From Euryarchaeota archaeon UBA439 (GTDB lineage: Archaea > Thermoplasmatota > Poseidoniia > Poseidoniales > Thalassarchaeaceae): a DNA stretch of 10,068 nt. Position numbers and translations under genes: made by a program. The notes below the pieces were generated by a model. It was not told where the DNA came from. It was given only the letters and a program-made list of their open reading frames with translations, and did not search any database. The DNA lies in assembly GCA_002497245.1 (NCBI GenBank), contig DANB01000030.1:1-10068 (forward strand). Reading direction: 5' to 3'. Positions 6,374 through 10,068 of this stretch are shown in pieces. Within the stretch, counting starts at the first letter, position 1; every line of letters starts with the position of its first letter.

Positions 6374-6670
6374 ATGCTAGAGTTGAAACCACGAATTATG
6401 AGCATTAGTATGAATAGGCAACAATCAGTAATTTATAGAAAGAAACCACATCCTTGTAAAATAGTAACTTTTTCAAGTCTAAATAAAACAGATTCTGGAG
6501 AAAAGAAGCTAGTTCACGAAGCATTAGTTAATTTCGATGGAAATATTTCATCTGATTCATGGACTCCAATTTCAATCAAATCAAAGAACATTGAAGTCAA
6601 TGCATCGGGATGGAATGGATTAATATCAAGATATAATAGATCAAAGTTAGAAATTATTGAGGTGGCTTAA
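6374..6670 (+). CDS. Small uncharacterised basic protein, first of a coupled pair
   Basis: 98 residues from the first ATG; in-frame ATGs at 6398 (residue 9) and 6410 (residue 13) could instead be the start, and none has a clear Shine-Dalgarno. I do not recognise a family. The N-terminal half is basic (YRKKPHPCK at 21-29), followed by a Lys/Glu-rich stretch (GEKKLVHEA, 42-50), probable beta strands, and a conserved-looking tryptophan-containing part (DSWTPISI 61-68, SGWNGLISRY 78-87). No signal peptide or membrane helix. The stop overlaps the next start as TAATG, and the next gene's Shine-Dalgarno lies within this reading frame, so the two are almost certainly translated together. Its partner is a probable DNA-binding protein, so a nucleic-acid-related role is possible but unproven. 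Confidence 0.65.
   Translation: MLELKPRIMSISMNRQQSVIYRKKPHPCKIVTFSSLNKTDSGEKKLVHEALVNFDGNISSDSWTPISIKSKNIEVNASGWNGLISRYNRSKLEIIEVA
6659..6664 (+). promoter_or_regulatory. Shine-Dalgarno GAGGTG for the second gene of the small pair
   Basis: GAGGTG ends 5 nt before the ATG at 6670 and lies inside the last codons of the upstream gene. It is one of the strongest ribosome binding sites in the window and supports translational coupling. Confidence 0.65.
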
Positions 6671-6918
6671 TGTCAAAGACCACACGTCTAAGAAATGAAG
6701 TAGAGACTTATCTTAATGAAAATAATACCGCCAATACTGTTGAGATATTCGATCACCTAAATAGTCGTTTTAAATGGGGGGCAACTATGAATCAGGTTGG
6801 CAATATCTTAGCTAAGGATAATAGGTTTGAGAAAATAGGTCATGTTCGAGGCCAATTTAGAGGTAGTATCTATACAGTTTGCATCTGGTCATTAAGCTCG
6901 CAAATTGTGACGATATGA
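6670..6918 (+). CDS. Small probable winged-helix protein, second of a coupled pair
   Basis: 82 residues. The pattern suggests a winged helix-turn-helix: helix 1 at 5-18 (RLRNEVETYLNEN), helix 2 around NTVEIFDHLNSRF (22-34), recognition helix around TMNQVGNILAKDNRF (39-53), then a strand-turn-strand wing (EKIGHVRG...YTVCIWSL). This is typical of archaeal DNA-binding or protein-protein wHTH modules. No other domain is present, so it may be a local transcription regulator or a subunit of a larger complex. It starts within the stop codon of the gene before it and ends 47 nt before the DGGGP synthase ATG, so all three may form one transcript. The fold is inferred from pattern; the function is unknown. 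Confidence 0.7.
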   Translation: MSKTTRLRNEVETYLNENNTANTVEIFDHLNSRFKWGATMNQVGNILAKDNRFEKIGHVRGQFRGSIYTVCIWSLSSQIVTI

Positions 6919-6953
6919 GTCATTAATGGGGAAGAAGTCAAGTCTGATGACTC
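6917..6953 (+). other. 7-bp inverted repeat between the wHTH gene and the lipid gene
   Basis: GAGTCAT (6917-6923) pairs with ATGACTC (6947-6953) across a 23-nt loop. It begins in the stop codon of the small wHTH gene and ends just before the Shine-Dalgarno of the prenyltransferase. There is no T-tract after it, so it is not an obvious terminator. It could be a weak RNA hairpin or a binding site, or chance. Confidence 0.22.
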
Positions 6954-6956
6954 GAT

Positions 6957-6962
6957 AAGGTG
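6957..6962 (+). promoter_or_regulatory. Shine-Dalgarno AAGGTG that favours the start at 6966
   Basis: AAGGTG sits directly before the ATG at 6966 with a tight 3-nt gap. A GTG in frame at 6960 is part of this motif, so the ATG is preferred, adding two fewer residues. Confidence 0.5.
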
Positions 6963-6965
6963 TTC

Positions 6966-7868
6966 ATGAGTCAGCAGTCCACTGTAAATTCATGGTTTAC
7001 GTTATTCCGTTTTGGAAATTCTCTTACAGGACTCATAGGTGTAATATTTGGTGCGTTATTAGCTTTAGGTGAAGTACCAAAGGGTGATTTAGCATCTATT
7101 ACAATGTTACATGGATTATCCGTTTGGGCATTTATGTGTTCTTGGAATGCATTAAATGATATTTTAGATATTGAGATTGATAAATTAAATCAGCCCAATA
7201 GGCCACTTCCTAGTGGTCAAATTTCTCTTAATAATGCTAAAAATGTAACAGCGTTTTTAATGTGTTTTTCTTTATTATGCCTAGTTTATGCAGGATATAT
7301 ATCATCTAATATCCAAGACGGTTTTGAAAACTGGTCTCCATCAATTTTGATATGGTTAATGGCAATCTTTCTTCTTACTAATTATGAATCTTCAAGTAAT
7401 TACAGTTTGAAACTTAAAGAGAGAGGGTTGCCTGGAAATATAGCAATTAGTTTATCTGTAGGTATGGTAATTTTATTTGGAGCAGCTGGAGTATTTGATC
7501 CAACTCAACCACGAGTTATCTCATTGTTCTTTATCGGATTTTCATATAACTTAGCCCGAGAGATAGTAAAAGATATCGAAGATATGGATGGTGACGAGGG
7601 CCGAAATACACTTGCTATGAGGATAGGTGCAGAAAAAACTAGAATATTAGCATGGGTGATATTGCTATTCACAATGATTGTAATATTAGCACCATTTGCA
7701 TTAGAAATATTCCCCCCTAATCATCTTTTGTTGGTAATACCTGGATTAATGGTTATATTCTTAGTCAAAAGAAAGTTAGCATATGCCGAAGACAGGAATG
7801 CACAACGTTTAATCAAAAAATCATTACAATTAACTCTATTTGGACTTATAATTAGTTCATTAATATAA
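6966..7868 (+). CDS. Digeranylgeranylglyceryl phosphate synthase (UbiA-family prenyltransferase)
   Basis: 300 residues, the usual length. An integral membrane enzyme that transfers a geranylgeranyl group from GGPP to geranylgeranylglyceryl phosphate, the second ether-bond step of archaeal lipid synthesis. The first Asp-rich motif is NDILDIEID at 64-72, followed by NQPNRPLPSG (75-84). The second is REIVKDIEDMDGDEG at 198-212, followed by NTLAMRIG. Both bind the Mg-diphosphate. A SLKLKERGLPGN segment (147-158) is typical of the archaeal lipid subgroup, separating it from menaquinone or heme-O prenyltransferases. Eight or nine hydrophobic segments are visible. It follows the small wHTH pair on the same strand by 47 nt, and its last 9 nt overlap the convergent argF gene. 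Subfamily assignment is from motifs; another archaeal UbiA role is less likely. Confidence 0.88.
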   Translation: MSQQSTVNSWFTLFRFGNSLTGLIGVIFGALLALGEVPKGDLASITMLHGLSVWAFMCSWNALNDILDIEIDKLNQPNRPLPSGQISLNNAKNVTAFLMCFSLLCLVYAGYISSNIQDGFENWSPSILIWLMAIFLLTNYESSSNYSLKLKERGLPGNIAISLSVGMVILFGAAGVFDPTQPRVISLFFIGFSYNLAREIVKDIEDMDGDEGRNTLAMRIGAEKTRILAWVILLFTMIVILAPFALEIFPPNHLLLVIPGLMVIFLVKRKLAYAEDRNAQRLIKKSLQLTLFGLIISSLI

Positions 7869-8813
7869 ATCTCTATATGTTTCCCAAGCAATTGGATTAC
7901 ACATATATGTCAAAAGTGACATTTGTGCCCACATCCTGTTTTCCGCCTGATCAAAAACAATGCTATTTTTTGAATCAATGACTCCGTCAGTAACTTCCTC
8001 TCCTCTGTGAGCAGGTAAACAATGCATAAACAAATAATTATCATTTGCATGCGATACAAGTTCCTCATTTACTTGGAAACCTTCGAATGCTTCAAACTTA
8101 TTTTTTAAGTGCTCTTCACCCATAGAAACGAAAATATCTGTATAGATAACTCCTGCATCAGTTACTGCTTCAACAGGATCATTTGTTGCGATTATCTTAG
8201 CACCCGTTTCTTTACCAATTTCTATTGCTCTGTCGACCACTTCTTGATTTGGCTCCATTCCTTCAGGTGTAGCATATTTCACATCATGGCCTAGAATTAC
8301 ACCAGCAAGTAATAAATCATGTAGGACATTATTTCCATCGCCAACCCATGAGATATGCCCATTCAAATCATTTTTATTCTCTGTAATTGCCATTAAGTCA
8401 GCAGCCGCCTGACATGGATGATGCATATCTGATAATGCATTGATTACTGGTACAGATGCATTTTCTGCAAGTAATTTCACATCAGAGTGTTTGAAACATC
8501 TGTAAGTAATACCATCTAGATATCTAGATAGTACTGCGGCCGTATCTGATACTGATTCACTTTTACCCAACTGAATATCATTTGATAATAAAGTCAGAGG
8601 TTGCCCTCCTAATTTGTTCACTCCTACTTCAAATGACACTCTTGTTCTTGTAGATGGCTTTTCATAAATCGAACCAATAGTCATACCTTCTAAGGGTTTG
8701 AACCCATCAGACATTTCATTATCATTTTTCAGATTAATTGCCCAATTAATTATTTCTGGTAAATCTTCTTTAAAATCATCTATAGCCATCAAATCTCTTT
8801 TTTCATAATTCAT
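7860..8813 (-). CDS. argF: Ornithine carbamoyltransferase
   Basis: 317 residues, normal for the family. Cytoplasmic enzyme joining carbamoyl phosphate and ornithine to give citrulline in arginine synthesis. Visible motifs in order: STRTRVSFE at 54-62 (carbamoyl phosphate binding), HHPCQAAADL at 131-140, the ornithine-specific DIFVSMGEE at 226-234 (SMG loop), HCLPAHRG at 264-271 (the catalytic-cysteine loop), and FDQAENRMWAQ at 287-297. The SMG and HCLP motifs distinguish it from aspartate carbamoyltransferase. The start at 8813 is chosen over an in-frame ATG at 8861: it has an AAGGAGA ribosome binding site 8 nt upstream and begins close to the family's usual N-terminus. It overlaps the stop of the GPN-loop GTPase gene by 11 nt, so the two are probably one operon with coupled translation. 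Confidence 0.94.
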   Translation of the reverse strand: MNYEKRDLMAIDDFKEDLPEIINWAINLKNDNEMSDGFKPLEGMTIGSIYEKPSTRTRVSFEVGVNKLGGQPLTLLSNDIQLGKSESVSDTAAVLSRYLDGITYRCFKHSDVKLLAENASVPVINALSDMHHPCQAAADLMAITENKNDLNGHISWVGDGNNVLHDLLLAGVILGHDVKYATPEGMEPNQEVVDRAIEIGKETGAKIIATNDPVEAVTDAGVIYTDIFVSMGEEHLKNKFEAFEGFQVNEELVSHANDNYLFMHCLPAHRGEEVTDGVIDSKNSIVFDQAENRMWAQMSLLTYMCNPIAWETYRDLY

Positions 8814-9645
8814 GTTCAATATCTCCTTGAAAACCATCTCTTGAGTCAGCCATCCCTCCAAAGAGAGATTGTGCGAATGTTAGTACGTCAGCTAGTCCGT
8901 CTTCTTCTTCACTTGATAAAGGTATTAATCCCGGTTGTATTGATGCATGTTGCATCATTCTGAGTTGTCCAATGGCAAACTCTGCTCTTTGTCCAGTATG
9001 TGCCTCATCAAGGCTATGGGCTGCAGATTCTTCATAGAGGGCAGCTTCTAAAACGTCTAGATTTTCACCCCATTCTATAATCTTTTCAAGGATTTCTGGT
9101 TCCAAAAGATCAGACTTAGACAAGAAATTTGCCGTAGGTAAACCTAATCTAAAGTGAACTATAGATGACAATAACATCTGTGAGACAAATCCGCTGGGAG
9201 TTTGTGACAGCATAGGGTCAAATAGGAATATCAAACAGGCTCTTCCTTGTCCTATAACCTGTACTAGATGACTAGATGCTTCTCTAAATGCAAAGAGTTC
9301 AACTTGTCCAGGAGTATCAACAACTAATATATCTCCTGAGATGCCTTCTATTTCATCAAAAACATCTTCTGCTTGTGCCGCTACTAAGTCAGCAGCAAGA
9401 ATCTGTGCCCCATTTGGTCCCAAATCATATTCAGACATTACATCTGATAGCGATATTAAATCACGAACGTCAAATTCGGGGTCGTAATGTACTCTTTCAG
9501 CACCAGGGTCTAGATTAATGGTTAGAGCATCGACTTCGAGAAATCTTGCCCATCGTTGGAAAGCAGTAACCAAAGAACTCTTTCCAGCACCTGCAGTACC
9601 TACAACAAAGATTACTGGTGGGGCTGTCGCGTCTTGAACACTCAT
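8803..9645 (-). CDS. GPN-loop GTPase
   Basis: 280 residues. Member of the GPN (PAB0955/XAB1, ATP_bind_1) family: dimeric GTPases of archaea and eukaryotes; the eukaryotic ones help assemble and import RNA polymerase II. The P-loop GTAGAGKSS is at 16-24, NLDPGAERV at 44-52 (the family's switch I region), the signature Gly-Pro-Asn at 76-78, DTPGQVE at 110-116 (Walker B/switch II), and SKSDLL at 176-181 (guanine specificity). After about 195 comes a helical segment, then a C-terminal part rich in Glu and Gly. A GTG at 9660 is in frame and would add five residues; the ATG at 9645 is preferred as the stronger codon, though neither has a clear ribosome binding site. First gene of a probable two-gene operon with argF; the gene at 9768 is divergent. 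What it does in archaea is not well settled. Confidence 0.92.
   Translation of the reverse strand: MSVQDATAPPVIFVVGTAGAGKSSLVTAFQRWARFLEVDALTINLDPGAERVHYDPEFDVRDLISLSDVMSEYDLGPNGAQILAADLVAAQAEDVFDEIEGISGDILVVDTPGQVELFAFREASSHLVQVIGQGRACLIFLFDPMLSQTPSGFVSQMLLSSIVHFRLGLPTANFLSKSDLLEPEILEKIIEWGENLDVLEAALYEESAAHSLDEAHTGQRAEFAIGQLRMMQHASIQPGLIPLSSEEEDGLADVLTFAQSLFGGMADSRDGFQGDIEHEL
8822..8828 (-). promoter_or_regulatory. Shine-Dalgarno AAGGAGA for argF
   Basis: On the minus strand AAGGAGA lies 8 nt before the ATG at 8813, inside the end of the GTPase gene. It is a strong match to the 16S 3' end and fixes the start of argF. Confidence 0.7.
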
Positions 9646-9767
9646 GTTTGACCCTAACACAATTAATTATTCAACCATTCGTTTAGTTAATGTTTGAATA
9701 TCTTTGACAAGGAATGATTAAACCAATCTAACCCACGTCTAAGTTCAACTAGCGCGGTGTATTTGGC

Positions 9768-10068
9768 ATGTCCGATGATTTACCTACCCCTCCTCCACCT
9801 CCAAAAGATTTGGATTTACCTCCTCCTCCGGAATTAATTGAGGAAAAAATTACTTCTGAAGATTCTAAAGATTCTTTTGAAGATATTCAGGACTCAATAG
9901 ATAATATTCTTTCTGGGATTCCGGTACCACCACCACCGCCTGGTTTAGAAATTCCATCACCTCCTCCTCCTATTCCACCTGATTTAGAAATTCCATCACC
10001 TCCTCCTCCTCCTATTCCACCTGGTTTAGAAATTCCATCGCCTCCTCCTATTCCACCTGGTTTAGAAA
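9768..10068 (+). CDS. Extremely proline-rich repeat protein, N-terminal part (3' end off window)
   Basis: 100 residues read open from an ATG at 9768 to the window edge; a weak GGTG lies 9 nt upstream. The layout is: a proline tract (MSDDLPTPPPPPKDLDLPPPPE, split here as 1-12 and 13-21), an acidic, Ser-rich segment at 22-49 that could be a short helix (DSFEDIQDSIDNIL), then proline tracts again: PVPPPPPGL at 52-60 and three repeats with core EIPSPPP-IPP-(G/D)L from 61. There is no signal peptide or membrane helix in this part, so it is probably cytoplasmic or has its folded domain further on. Proline tracts like these bind SH3, EVH1 or profilin-type domains in eukaryotes; in archaea they often act as flexible linkers. 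Long proline runs stall ribosomes and normally need the hypusinated factor aIF5A. Divergent from the GPN-loop GTPase with 122 nt between starts. The family cannot be named from this fragment. Confidence 0.72.
   Translation, partial: MSDDLPTPPPPPKDLDLPPPPELIEEKITSEDSKDSFEDIQDSIDNILSGIPVPPPPPGLEIPSPPPPIPPDLEIPSPPPPPIPPGLEIPSPPPIPPGLE
9948..10064 (+). repeat. Three proline-rich tandem repeats with variable CCT runs
   Basis: Units at 9948-9986, 9987-10028 and 10029-10064 encode EIPS-P(n)-IPP-(D/G)L with n = 4, 5 and 3. The length differences come from CCT codon copies only, so DNA slippage at the trinucleotide run is the likely source. The array probably continues past the window end, where the next unit has already begun (TTAGAAA). 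Confidence 0.85.

Noticed and set aside
8109..8294. Plus-strand 61-codon frame inside argF
   Set aside because: Cys/His/Phe-rich translation antisense to conserved argF sequence, with no independent support.
9288..9518. Plus-strand 76-codon frame inside the GPN-loop GTPase gene
   Set aside because: Antisense to the conserved GPN and DTPGQ motifs; Gln/Leu-rich low-complexity product.

Overview
The window looks like a piece of an archaeal chromosome, most likely a marine planktonic euryarchaeon of the Poseidoniales (Marine Group II) type. The evidence is a UbiA-family digeranylgeranylglyceryl phosphate synthase (archaeal ether lipids), a GPN-loop GTPase (archaea and eukaryotes only), AT-rich DNA, very tight gene packing, tRNA genes with encoded CCA, and several secreted, membrane-anchored proteins, one with a long calcium-binding thrombospondin-type-3 repeat stalk. 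The lineage is inferred from this combination; no marker gene that would settle it is present.

Positions 1-3748 hold cell-surface genes. A divergent pair opens the window: on the minus strand, the N-terminal part of a membrane protein that resembles the eukaryotic CD36/LIMP-2/SR-BI scavenger receptors; on the plus strand, a secreted EndA/NucM-type endonuclease with twelve 22-residue repeats and a C-terminal membrane anchor. A CAU-anticodon tRNA follows, then a secreted beta-rich protein ending in a PGF motif, a membrane helix and an acidic tail. Next is an unrecognised protein with three membrane segments and a large, probably extracellular domain (3838-5064).

Positions 5073-6265 are on the minus strand: a GMP reductase preceded by tRNA-Glu(CUC). 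Positions 6374-7868 are on the plus strand: two small uncharacterised proteins coupled by a TAATG overlap (the second a probable winged helix), then DGGGP synthase. Positions 7860-9645 are on the minus strand: a GPN-loop GTPase overlapping ornithine carbamoyltransferase by 11 nt, an apparent operon whose 3' end runs 9 nt into the lipid gene. At the right edge a divergent gene starts that encodes an extremely proline-rich repeat protein, cut by the window.

Functionally the right half is housekeeping (purine interconversion, lipid and arginine synthesis, a GTPase assembly factor). The left half is surface biology: taking apart extracellular DNA and possibly binding lipid or other ligands. Genes at the start of transcripts tend to have AT-rich TATA-like elements about 25-35 nt before the start codon and no ribosome binding site, suggesting leaderless mRNAs, while operon-internal starts have good Shine-Dalgarno sequences. 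I saw no CRISPR array, insertion sequence, integrase or phage gene.
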